6,310 nucleotides of DNA from Bacillota bacterium. Its GTDB lineage: Bacteria; Bacillota; Clostridia; Lachnospirales; Lachnospiraceae. Numbering within the stretch: position 1 is the first letter of the stretch; every line of letters begins with the position of its first letter. The position numbers were made by a program, and so were the translations under genes. The notes under the pieces are model-generated. The model was not told the DNA's origin and did no database searches. It saw nothing but the letters and a program-made list of their open reading frames with translations. The DNA lies in assembly GCA_023392995.1 (NCBI GenBank), contig JAEWMZ010000371.1, positions 1-6,310 of the forward strand. The letters run 5' to 3'. Shown here piece after piece: positions 1-5,068 of this stretch.

Positions 1-449
1 ATTTCAATTGCTTTTTGTACTGCTGGATAGTCAGTTGATACAAAAGGATTGCCTATTCCACCACCAAAAATAATTACATAATTATCTTCTAACATCTTTA
101 TAGCATCTTTCCTGTTGTAGATAGTTGTTATTCCTCCTAATAGCATTGGTGTCATTACCTTAGTGGATACACCAAGATTACTTAATTTGTTACGAAGCAT
201 CAATGCATTTGTTACTGTAAATAGCATCCCCATTTCATCTGCATCTGGTCTATCAATTCCCCAATTCTCAGCATCACGACCTCTTAGTAAATTACCTGCA
301 CCAACCACTATAGCTATTTGATATCCCTCATCTTTTACTTTTTTTATCTCATTACATATAGTATCTATGATAGTTTTATCATAGATTGATAAACCAACTC
401 CACTTAGTGCCTCTCCGGAAATTTTAATGAGAATTCTTCTACCATGCAT
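1..449 (-). CDS. pyrH: UMP kinase-like protein (PyrH family), 3' end beyond the window
   Basis: Amino-acid-kinase-fold protein of the bacterial UMP kinase family, which in its characterised members phosphorylates UMP to UDP with ATP in the cytoplasm. Only the first 149 codons are present; family members are about 235-245 residues. The N-terminus has the phosphate-binding stretch KISGEAL (residues 9-15), then GAGNLLRG (50-57), DADEMGML (69-76) and GGGIGNPFVSTD (129-140). Aligned by eye to E. coli PyrH with a constant offset of 6, the UMP-binding residues R62, D77, N140, T145 and D146 are kept (R56, D71, N134, T139, D140). T138 is isoleucine here (I132), and the usual GGGN is GAGN. The ATG at 449 follows GGAGGG (458-463) by 8 nt. 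Housekeeping pyrH normally sits behind rpsB-tsf, but here about 490 bp of non-coding DNA lies upstream. By hand count two sample lines are about 32-35% GC, well below glmS. This suggests a second, divergent or acquired copy rather than the housekeeping gene. Confidence 0.85.
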   Translation of the reverse strand, partial: MHGRRILIKISGEALSGVGLSIYDKTIIDTICNEIKKVKDEGYQIAIVVGAGNLLRGRDAENWGIDRPDADEMGMLFTVTNALMLRNKLSNLGVSTKVMTPMLLGGITTIYNRKDAIKMLEDNYVIIFGGGIGNPFVSTDYPAVQKAIE

Positions 450-613
450 AGTATAATCCCTCCAATATATGTTTTTAAGTTTACCCCCCTCAGGGATATT
501 GTGTCTTTTTAAGTTTGGTAATAGCAAAATATCTATAAAACAGTTAAAAGTGACTTTTTGATAGAACCTATTGGTTTTTTATTGTCATGAATATTTCAGG
601 TTATAATAAAGAT

Positions 614-744
614 TCTGAAAATATTTACCTCATGCTCATACATTATTGTAAATCAATCACTATTAATCCGCAACGGTTCGGAGGAATTTTAATCCAAGCG
701 TCACACTACGATGAAATTAACAAAGCCTCCTTCGTTGTTTTTTT
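614..744 (+). ncRNA. Possible small structured RNA ending in a hairpin and U-run
   Basis: Plus-strand stem: CAACG (671-675) and GGAGG (680-684) pair with CCTCC (726-730) and CGTTG (733-737), with a small internal loop (GTTC opposite TT). Seven T residues follow directly (738-744), as at a Rho-independent terminator. Inside the 41-nt loop AATTT (685-689) can pair with AAATT (714-718) and CGT (699-701) with ACG (708-710), giving a layered structure. A perfect TATAAT at 602-607 could be a -10 box, with transcription starting near 614, but the box 17 nt upstream (TTATTG) is a poor -35. No plus-strand gene lies nearby for the hairpin to terminate. The 5' end is a guess, and I recognise no known RNA family. 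Confidence 0.25.
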
Positions 745-761
745 ATTGCTTCAATTATAGA

Positions 762-866
762 TTAAAAACCACGTTGTTTTAAAATCTCGATCTCCCTCCT
801 GCTGATATCATAGTGATAATTAAGTATGATTACGGATACACCAATTTCAGTCCCTTTCTTACTCAT
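762..866 (-). CDS. Doubtful 34-residue ORF
   Basis: ATG at 866 to TAA at 762 encodes a short, charged peptide beginning MSKKGTEIGV and ending EILKQRGF. The start is preceded closely by AGGA and further up by AGGAAG, so translation initiation is possible but weak. An in-frame stop lies upstream of the ATG. Reading past the TAA, the same frame stays open for 14 more codons, which could mean a remnant of a longer gene. No membrane segment or cysteine motif is present, and I recognise no family. It may be spurious. Confidence 0.2.
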   Translation of the reverse strand: MSKKGTEIGVSVIILNYHYDISRREIEILKQRGF

Positions 867-925
867 TCCTATATATGTCTTCCTGTTCTTTTACAACTAA
901 ATTTACATCCTTTCATTTAGGGCAG

Positions 926-953
926 AAAAAAAGAGCCCGAAAGCTCTTTTTTT
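926..953 (-). terminator. Rho-independent terminator after the coiled-coil membrane protein gene
   Basis: A perfect 11-bp inverted repeat: seven A plus GAGC (926-936), a 6-nt loop, then GCTC plus seven T (943-953). It begins 3 nt past the stop codon of the minus-strand gene ending at 957. Read on the minus strand it is a GAGC/GCTC hairpin followed by a U-run. The A-run on the other side makes it formally bidirectional. Confidence 0.9.
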
Positions 954-956
954 GTA

Positions 957-1382
957 TTATCTATACAGAATTGTTACAATTATACCAACTATGCTGATAA
1001 TAGCGGGTACCGATATTCCTATCCAGAATTTATATCTTTCGATTATTTTATCATTAACGGAATCGATTTTCTGTTCAAGATAACGTAATCTTTCCTCAAG
1101 TCGATTTTCAGAAAGGTGCATTTCATTAATAATTTCTCTACGATTATCATCAATTTTATTTAAAATATCAAAAGGTTTAATATCCATATTATCACAGCTT
1201 TCTATACTGTTTGTTTCATAACTTTGTGTAATAACCTTGCTATCAAGTTTATTGTCATTACTTTTACTACTATCATTTTGACTAGCCATCTTCATTTCTT
1301 TAGAAATTTTATGTATTTTTTCGCCTTTTTTATCTTTTTTAGGTTTGCTTTTTGTGATAATAGTGGGTGAAACATATTCCAT
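957..1382 (-). CDS. Hypothetical coiled-coil protein with one C-terminal membrane segment
   Basis: A 141-residue protein. Three zones are visible. Residues about 1-35 are lysine-rich and basic. Residues about 36-68 are polar and probably disordered, rich in S, N and D. Residues about 71-116 are a charged helix with heptad-like spacing of I, L and V, probably a coiled coil. A single hydrophobic segment (120-140, starting WIGISVPAII) ends the protein, followed only by Arg. This predicts a tail-anchored protein with a cytoplasmic coiled coil. The helix-plus-terminal-TM layout resembles small phage-related XhlA/BhlA-type proteins, but I see no sequence identity that would justify that name, and the basic N-terminal extension is unlike them. 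The start is the ATG at 1382 because AAAGGAG lies 8 nt upstream; an in-frame TTG at 1400 would place that site inside the gene. It has its own promoter (1455-1483) and terminator (926-953), so it is probably monocistronic. No phage genes are near. Function unknown. Confidence 0.65.
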   Translation of the reverse strand: MEYVSPTIITKSKPKKDKKGEKIHKISKEMKMASQNDSSKSNDNKLDSKVITQSYETNSIESCDNMDIKPFDILNKIDDNRREIINEMHLSENRLEERLRYLEQKIDSVNDKIIERYKFWIGISVPAIISIVGIIVTILYR

Positions 1383-1390
1383 GAAGACAG

Positions 1391-1397
1391 CTCCTTT
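1391..1397 (-). promoter_or_regulatory. Ribosome binding site that sets the start at 1382
   Basis: AAAGGAG on the minus strand, 8 nt before the ATG at 1382. Its position rules against the in-frame upstream TTG at 1400, which would have no ribosome binding site of its own. Confidence 0.8.
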
Positions 1398-1454
1398 CAA
1401 ATTTTATTTTCTTCTTATTTCATCATATGTGTTACATTATATGCTGTGCTTGGG

Positions 1455-1483
1455 ATAATATGTGATTTCTATTTTGAGATCAA
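1455..1483 (-). promoter_or_regulatory. Sigma-A-type promoter for the coiled-coil membrane protein gene
   Basis: Minus strand -35 TTGATC (1478-1483) and -10 TATTAT (1455-1460) are separated by exactly 17 nt. Matches to consensus are 4/6 and 5/6. The predicted start near 1448 gives a leader of about 65 nt. An inverted repeat, ATTTTC-TATAA-GAAAAT (1483-1499), abuts the -35 box and could be an operator. Confidence 0.55.
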
Positions 1484-1499
1484 TTTTCTATAAGAAAAT

Positions 1500-2005
1500 A
1501 CCCTGAAAGATGTATCTCCATATCTCTTTGAGTTATTTTTTACTATAATTCATATTTTAATAAAAACTAATTTTGTAGATTTAAGTATAGTAGGGGGCAT
1601 TTTTATCTTCTTCTTTTGTTTCGAAGCTATCATCTGATGTTGGCTTTTTGTTTGATGAAGAGAATCAGAAATGATTTTCCACGTTTTAAAATTCAAAAAA
1701 TTATTTCCGTTAGCGTAACTGACAATACTCTGAATTTTAGACCCCTTGGGAGCTAAAATGTAATCCAGACATTTGCAATTTAGAAGGCTATCCACTCACA
1801 GTACATGACATACCTTACTTACAAAGGCAAAAGAGTTGATTCAGGCTTTAACTCCCCACTCAATCCCGCTTTAGAAAAAAGAAAAAGCACAAAGGCATGC
1901 AAGGGAAAAACCCATGCATTGACTTCATGCTTTTTGTACAAACTTATTTTTTTACTGAACAGACTTATTTAAATGCCTGGCCAGACTTAATTTGATATTG
2001 TAAAA
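1500..2005. other. Gene-poor intergenic stretch, possible gene remnants
   Basis: About 500 bp with no convincing gene. On the minus strand a GTG-started frame of 81 codons (1550-1795) lacks a ribosome binding site. Another frame just upstream (about 1812-1870) also stays open. Together they could be a degraded gene, but neither translation resembles a family I know. The part nearest the GGGtGRT gene holds that operon's terminator (1882-1935). No terminal repeats of an insertion sequence were seen. Confidence 0.5.
1882..1935 (-). terminator. Compound terminator of the NifU-like/GGGtGRT operon
   Basis: Outer arms AAAAAGCA (1882-1889) and TGCTTTTT (1928-1935) are perfectly complementary. Nested inside, ATGCA-A-GGG (1897-1905) pairs with CCC-A-TGCAT (1911-1919), with one A-A mismatch and a 5-nt loop. 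On the minus strand the structure ends in TGCTTTTTC followed by six more T. It lies 70 nt past the stop codon at 2006, as expected for a Rho-independent terminator. Confidence 0.8.
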
Positions 2006-3016
2006 TTAGAACTTTCCACCGTCAGCTGCTTCTTGAATTGCAACTGCTACAGCTACTGTCATACCAACCATAGGGTTGTTACCAGCGCCGATTAAGCCCA
2101 TCATCTCTACGTGAGCCGGTACGGAAGAAGAACCTGCAAACTGAGCGTCAGAGTGCATTCTTCCCATAGTATCGGTCATGCCATAGGAAGCAGGACCCGC
2201 TGCCATGTTATCAGGGTGAAGAGTTCTGCCTGTACCGCCACCGGAAGCAACGGAGAAGTATTTCTTTCCAAGATCATTGCATTCCTTCTTGTAAGTACCT
2301 GCAACCGGATGCTGGAATCTGGTAGGGTTGGTGGAGTTACCAGTGATGGAAACGTCAACACCTTCCTTGTGCATGATTGCAACACCTTCAGTTACATCAT
2401 TTGCGCCGTAGCAGTTTACTGCTGCTCTAACGCCTGTAGAGTAAGATTTACGGGAAACTTCCTTAACCTCACCTGTATAATAGTCCATATCAGTCTCTAC
2501 GTGAGTAAAGCCGTTGATACGGGAGATAATCTGAGCTGCATCCTTACCAAGACCATTTAAGATTACTCTTAAAGGCTTTTGTCTAACCTTGTTTGCAGAC
2601 TGAGCGATACCGATCGCACCTTCTGCTGCTGCGAAGGATTCATGTCCTGCTAAGAAGCAGAAGCACTCTGTAGTCTCTTCCAATAACATCTTACCAAGGT
2701 TACCATGTCCTAAGCCAACTTTTCTCTGATCAGCTACGGAGCCTGGGATACAGAAGGACTGTAAGCCTTCACCGATTGCTGCTGCAGCATCGGCTGCTTT
2801 TCTAGCATCTTTTTTGATAGCGATTGCTGCGCCAACAATATAAGCCCAACAGGCATTTTCAAAACAGATCGGCTGGATACCCTTAATCATATTGTATACG
2901 TCAAGTCCAGCATCTTTTGTGATTTTTTCAGCTTCTTCGATGGAAGCAATACCATAGCTGTTTAAGGCAGCATTGATTTGATTGATTCTTCTATCATATG
3001 ATTCAAATAAAGCCAT
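2006..3016 (-). CDS. GGGtGRT-family protein, function unknown
   Basis: A 336-residue soluble protein that I recognise as the family named for its GGGtGRT motif, present here as GGGTGRT at residues 259-265. It has no signal peptide or membrane segment; the C-terminal alanine/valine/glycine-rich run (about 306-327) looks like a buried helix, not a TM helix. Other striking stretches are ALNSYG (16-21), CFENACWAY (51-59), LQSFCIPGS (85-93), GLGHGNLGKM (101-110), EETTECFCFLAGHESFA (113-129) and GNSTNPTRFQHPVAG (226-240). There are seven cysteines (51, 56, 89, 118, 120, 202, 246), including a C-x-C pair. The ATG at 3016 follows AAGGAGG (3026-3032) by 9 nt. The gene starts 18 nt after the stop of the NifU-like gene, so the two are almost certainly co-transcribed. 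The link to an Fe-S scaffold-like protein and the cysteine content hint at metal or cluster chemistry, but this is inference. No biochemical role is known to me. Confidence 0.9.
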   Translation of the reverse strand: MALFESYDRRINQINAALNSYGIASIEEAEKITKDAGLDVYNMIKGIQPICFENACWAYIVGAAIAIKKDARKAADAAAAIGEGLQSFCIPGSVADQRKVGLGHGNLGKMLLEETTECFCFLAGHESFAAAEGAIGIAQSANKVRQKPLRVILNGLGKDAAQIISRINGFTHVETDMDYYTGEVKEVSRKSYSTGVRAAVNCYGANDVTEGVAIMHKEGVDVSITGNSTNPTRFQHPVAGTYKKECNDLGKKYFSVASGGGTGRTLHPDNMAAGPASYGMTDTMGRMHSDAQFAGSSSVPAHVEMMGLIGAGNNPMVGMTVAVAVAIQEAADGGKF

Positions 3017-3034
3017 TGTATGTATCCTCCTTCA

Positions 3035-3727
3035 CTATTCGTGTCTTGGGTCGATGATCTTAACAGCATCAGCTACACGACCGTATTGACCTTTGGATTT
3101 TTCGAATGCTGTGTTAGCATCGTCACCTTTTTTGATGAAGTCCATCATCTTACCAAAGTTAACAAACTGGTAACCGATAATTTCGCTGTTTTCATCAAGT
3201 GCAAGGCCGGTTACATAACCATCTGTCATTTCAAGGTAACGAGGTCCTTTTGATAGTGTACCGTACATGGTACCCACCATACTTCTAAGACCTTTTCCTA
3301 AATCCTCAAGACCTGCACCGATTGGAAGTCCATCCTCGGAGAACGCACTCTGTGTTCTACCATAAGCGATCTGCAGGAACAGCTCTCTCATTGCAGTATT
3401 GATAGCGTCACAAACTAAGTCAGTATTTAAAGCCTCAAGTATTGTTAAGCCCGGAAGAATTTCAGATGCCATAGCAGCGGAATGAGTCATACCTGAACAT
3501 CCAACTGTTTCTACTAATGCCTCCTGAATAATACCATCCTTTACGTTAAGAGTTAATTTGCAAGTACCCTGCTGAGGTGCACACCAGCCCACGCCGTGAG
3601 TTAAACCGGAAATATCCTTTACTTCCTTTGCCTTTACCCATTTTGCTTCTTGTGGGATTGGTGCTGCGCCATGATGAACACCCTGTGTTACCGGACACAT
3701 CAATTGAACTTCATGTGAATAAGTCAT
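3035..3727 (-). CDS. IscU/NifU-N-like iron-sulfur scaffold-related protein
   Basis: A 230-residue protein whose residues about 1-150 resemble the IscU/NifU N-terminal scaffold fold, followed by about 80 residues that IscU lacks. The start MTYSHEV parallels MAYSEKV of E. coli IscU. Residues 46-78 match the IscU core by eye: VGWC..., KLTLNVKDGII, then VGCSGM, equivalent to IscU YGCGSA with its second ligand Cys63 (C77 here). The first ligand region, PACGD in IscU, is replaced by a stretch with C49 and C56 and no Asp39 equivalent. The third ligand (HCS in IscU) appears as Gly/Ala near residues 137-139. C11 and C106 are extra. It may therefore bind a cluster differently or not be a classical scaffold. 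The ATG at 3727 follows AAAGGAG by 9-10 nt. It is the first gene of a two-gene operon with the GGGtGRT gene; no cysteine desulfurase gene lies nearby in the window. Confidence 0.85.
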   Translation of the reverse strand: MTYSHEVQLMCPVTQGVHHGAAPIPQEAKWVKAKEVKDISGLTHGVGWCAPQQGTCKLTLNVKDGIIQEALVETVGCSGMTHSAAMASEILPGLTILEALNTDLVCDAINTAMRELFLQIAYGRTQSAFSEDGLPIGAGLEDLGKGLRSMVGTMYGTLSKGPRYLEMTDGYVTGLALDENSEIIGYQFVNFGKMMDFIKKGDDANTAFEKSKGQYGRVADAVKIIDPRHE

Positions 3728-3762
3728 GATTTGAAACTCCTTTCAATTTACATAGTATCGCA

Positions 3763-3779
3763 TTTCCTTCTATAGGAAA
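3763..3779. repeat. Short inverted repeat upstream of the NifU-like gene
   Basis: TTTCCT-TCTAT-AGGAAA: two 6-bp arms with a 5-nt spacer, 36 nt before the NifU-like ATG. It could be an operator or leader hairpin. A near-identical 16-nt sequence occurs at 1486-1501, next to the promoter of the coiled-coil protein gene. Confidence 0.4.
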
Positions 3780-3832
3780 ATACAAGCTAATACTTAGGGA
3801 AGCCACCTTCTGTTGTCGCTCCATACAAGTGA

Positions 3833-3861
3833 ATTATATCCGCAGGTATTATGCCAAGGCA
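3833..3861 (-). promoter_or_regulatory. Candidate promoter of the NifU-like/GGGtGRT operon
   Basis: A perfect minus-strand -10 hexamer TATAAT (3833-3838) lies about 106 nt upstream of the NifU-like ATG, inside the right arm of the 43-nt palindrome. The hexamer 17 nt upstream (TGCCTT, 3856-3861) is a poor -35, so an activator may be needed, or the box may be fortuitous. Confidence 0.3.
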
Positions 3862-3876
3862 TACTACTGGATATAA
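3834..3876. repeat. 43-nt imperfect palindrome upstream of the NifU-like/GGGtGRT operon
   Basis: Plus-strand TTATATCC (3834-3841) pairs perfectly with GGATATAA (3869-3876). Inside, GTATTATGC (3845-3853) pairs with GCATACTAC (3858-3866), with one mismatch and a 4-nt CAAG loop. The joining bases are GCAG on one side and T on the other. Sixteen of 17 positions pair. No T-run follows on either strand, so it is not a simple terminator. It could be an operator or an RNA leader structure. Confidence 0.6.
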
Positions 3877-3990
3877 CTGCATCTTGATACCCTACATATT
3901 CTCGCATAAAACCCTAAAGAAGTCCATAGTTTTTTGTAATAATTTTAACAATGTAGAAACGTATTTTTTGACTGATTCGACAGCCAGGAA

Positions 3991-4668
3991 TTACATGGTA
4001 TAGTTTTTCGCGATAACCTCTCCCGCTTTTTTATAGATACTGGCTTCAGCCACATAACCTCTTACACTGGATAACGGATAAACATTTGCACTTCGTCCAA
4101 TGACAGTACCTGGATTCAATACGCTATTACAACCAACCTCTACATAATCTCCAAGAATTGCTCCAAATTTTTTAAGCCCCGTTTCTATCTTCAGGTCGCC
4201 GGAATTTACAATGACCAGGGATTTATCAGATTTCACGTTGGAAGTGATTGATCCTGCTCCCATATGTGCTTTATATCCCAGGATGGAATCACCCACATAA
4301 TTATAATGCGGCACCTGCACTTTATTAAAGAGCAGAACATTTTTCAATTCTGTCGAATTTCCTACCACTGCTCCTTCTCCGACAATGGCGCTGCCCCGGA
4401 TAAATGCGCAATGTCTGATCTCTGCATCCTTACCTATAATTGCAGGACCGGTGATGGAAGCAGTCGGCGCTACCTTGGCTGATTTTGCAATCCACACATC
4501 CTCGCCCTTCTTTTCATAATCCTCGGAGGAAAGCGTATTACCTATGCGAAGAATTTCGCTTTTAATCTTACTCAGAACCTCCCAGGGATAGGTACAGCCG
4601 TTAAAAATATCTGCAGCAATTGTTTCCTTTAAGTCAAACAGTGATTGAATCATTAGATGCTCCGACAT
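3991..4668 (-). CDS. Left-handed beta-helix acetyltransferase, GlmU C-terminal-like
   Basis: A 225-residue hexapeptide-repeat protein. Residues 1-55 form a short N-terminal lead-in. From about 58 to 210, imperfect [LIV]-G-x-x-x-x repeats (for example IIGKDA, IVGEGA, VIGRSA) predict a left-handed beta helix. By eye it aligns without gaps to the acetyltransferase core of E. coli GlmU over residues 91-144. R333, K351, H363, Y366 and N386 of GlmU correspond to R91, K109, H121, Y124 and N144, including the catalytic His in PHYNYVGDS. GlmU N377 is H135 here. The GlmU uridylyltransferase domain is absent, so names such as UDP-GlcNAc pyrophosphorylase would mislead. Likely activity: acetyl-CoA-dependent N-acetylation of an amino sugar phosphate, substrate unproven. 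The ATG at 4668 follows GGAGGA closely. Its promoter is at 4751-4779. The upstream neighbour is glmS, which supplies amino sugar phosphate. No clear terminator follows the stop, so some read-through into the NifU-like operon is possible. Confidence 0.85.
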   Translation of the reverse strand: MSEHLMIQSLFDLKETIAADIFNGCTYPWEVLSKIKSEILRIGNTLSSEDYEKKGEDVWIAKSAKVAPTASITGPAIIGKDAEIRHCAFIRGSAIVGEGAVVGNSTELKNVLLFNKVQVPHYNYVGDSILGYKAHMGAGSITSNVKSDKSLVIVNSGDLKIETGLKKFGAILGDYVEVGCNSVLNPGTVIGRSANVYPLSSVRGYVAEASIYKKAGEVIAKNYTM

Positions 4669-4750
4669 GAGAATTCCTCCGTTAATATAATTATTTTGTT
4701 TAAACTATGTAAAAATATATGTATTCCTACCTATTTACAGACTCTTTTCT

Positions 4751-4779
4751 ATTCTAACTTGTATCCTTCTTTATTTCAA
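4751..4779 (-). promoter_or_regulatory. Sigma-A-type promoter of the beta-helix acetyltransferase gene
   Basis: Minus-strand -35 TTGAAA (4774-4779) and -10 TAGAAT (4751-4756) are separated by exactly 17 nt, each matching consensus at 5 of 6 positions. The predicted start near 4744 gives a leader of about 75 nt before the ATG at 4668. It lies downstream of the glmS terminator, so this gene is transcribed independently. Confidence 0.7.
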
Positions 4780-4960
4780 TCCATAGATCTCTTTTTACTA
4801 TAATTACTGCTTCATTACTTAATATTACCTTGACTACAGTTCCTATATAATAACAAACTCACACGCAAAACAGGCCGGTTTATCTACCTCGGCCCCCTCC
4901 AATAAGAAGTTGCACTGTAACCGCTTAATATTTAAGATGAAGAAGCTCCTTGCTCTCAAA

Positions 4961-5002
4961 AACAATGGTATACCAGAAATCCTATTCTGATATACCATTG
5001 TT
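4961..5002 (-). terminator. Terminator of glmS
   Basis: Perfect 12-bp arms AACAATGGTATA (4961-4972) and TATACCATTGTT (4991-5002). After one mismatch the stem continues with CAGAA/TTCTG around a 6-nt loop. On the minus strand the stem runs into a run of five T. It lies 66 nt past the glmS stop codon. Confidence 0.9.
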
Positions 5003-5068
5003 ATTATTACTTTAACCCGCTTTATTTAAACGGTCTTTTCACACCTGAGCCGATTCATAAGAATCCAC

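Larger units (their letters stand above)
464..956. other. Gene-poor intergenic stretch
   Basis: AT-rich stretch of 493 bp between the UMP-kinase-like gene and the terminator of the next gene. It contains no convincing protein gene. It holds a possible structured plus-strand RNA with a U-run (about 614-744), a doubtful 34-codon minus-strand ORF (762-866) and the terminator at 926-953. A short inverted pair CCCT-G-AGGG lies just upstream of the kinase gene. I saw no clear promoter for the kinase gene: several AT-rich boxes exist, but none has a good pair of hexamers at 17-nt spacing. Confidence 0.6.
4669..5068. other. Intergenic stretch between glmS and the beta-helix gene
   Basis: 400 bp holding the glmS terminator (4961-5002) and the promoter of the beta-helix gene (4751-4779). 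Between them is a GC-rich patch in which GGCC (4873-4876) pairs with GGCC (4891-4894), with GGT/ACC next to them: a small hairpin of unknown meaning. Two short minus-strand open frames cross this part but lack credible starts. Confidence 0.6.

Noticed and set aside
1550..1795. 81-codon minus-strand ORF starting with GTG
   Set aside because: No ribosome binding site before the GTG, a stop directly upstream, no recognisable family, and lysine/isoleucine-rich composition typical of AT-rich noise. Retained only as a possible remnant.
2176..2385. 69-codon minus-strand ORF in another frame of the GGGtGRT gene
   Set aside because: Fully inside the real gene, no ribosome binding site or family match.
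2111..2560. 149-codon plus-strand ORF opposite the GGGtGRT gene
   Set aside because: It is the antisense shadow of a strongly recognisable gene. Its translation is serine/cysteine-rich with no family features.
3020..3253. 77-codon plus-strand ORF opposite the NifU-like gene
   Set aside because: Antisense shadow of a supported gene.
3787..3882. 31-codon minus-strand ORF upstream of the NifU-like gene
   Set aside because: ATG at 3882 has only a weak AGGG upstream, and the frame runs through the 43-nt palindrome and the candidate promoter, which better explain this DNA. A leader peptide cannot be fully excluded.
3964..3990. Weak hairpin TGGCTG/CAGTCA just past the beta-helix gene's stop
   Set aside because: On the minus strand it is followed by A residues, not T, so it does not look like a terminator for that gene.
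4264..4482. 72-codon plus-strand ORF opposite the beta-helix gene
   Set aside because: Antisense shadow; the opposite strand shows exact GlmU-like catalytic spacing.
4757..4855. Open minus-strand frame of about 33 codons upstream of the beta-helix gene
   Set aside because: It contains no ATG, GTG or TTG start codon and overlaps the promoter at 4751-4779.
4843..4959. 38-codon minus-strand frame between glmS and the beta-helix gene
   Set aside because: Its only start is a TTG at the edge of the glmS terminator, without a ribosome binding site.
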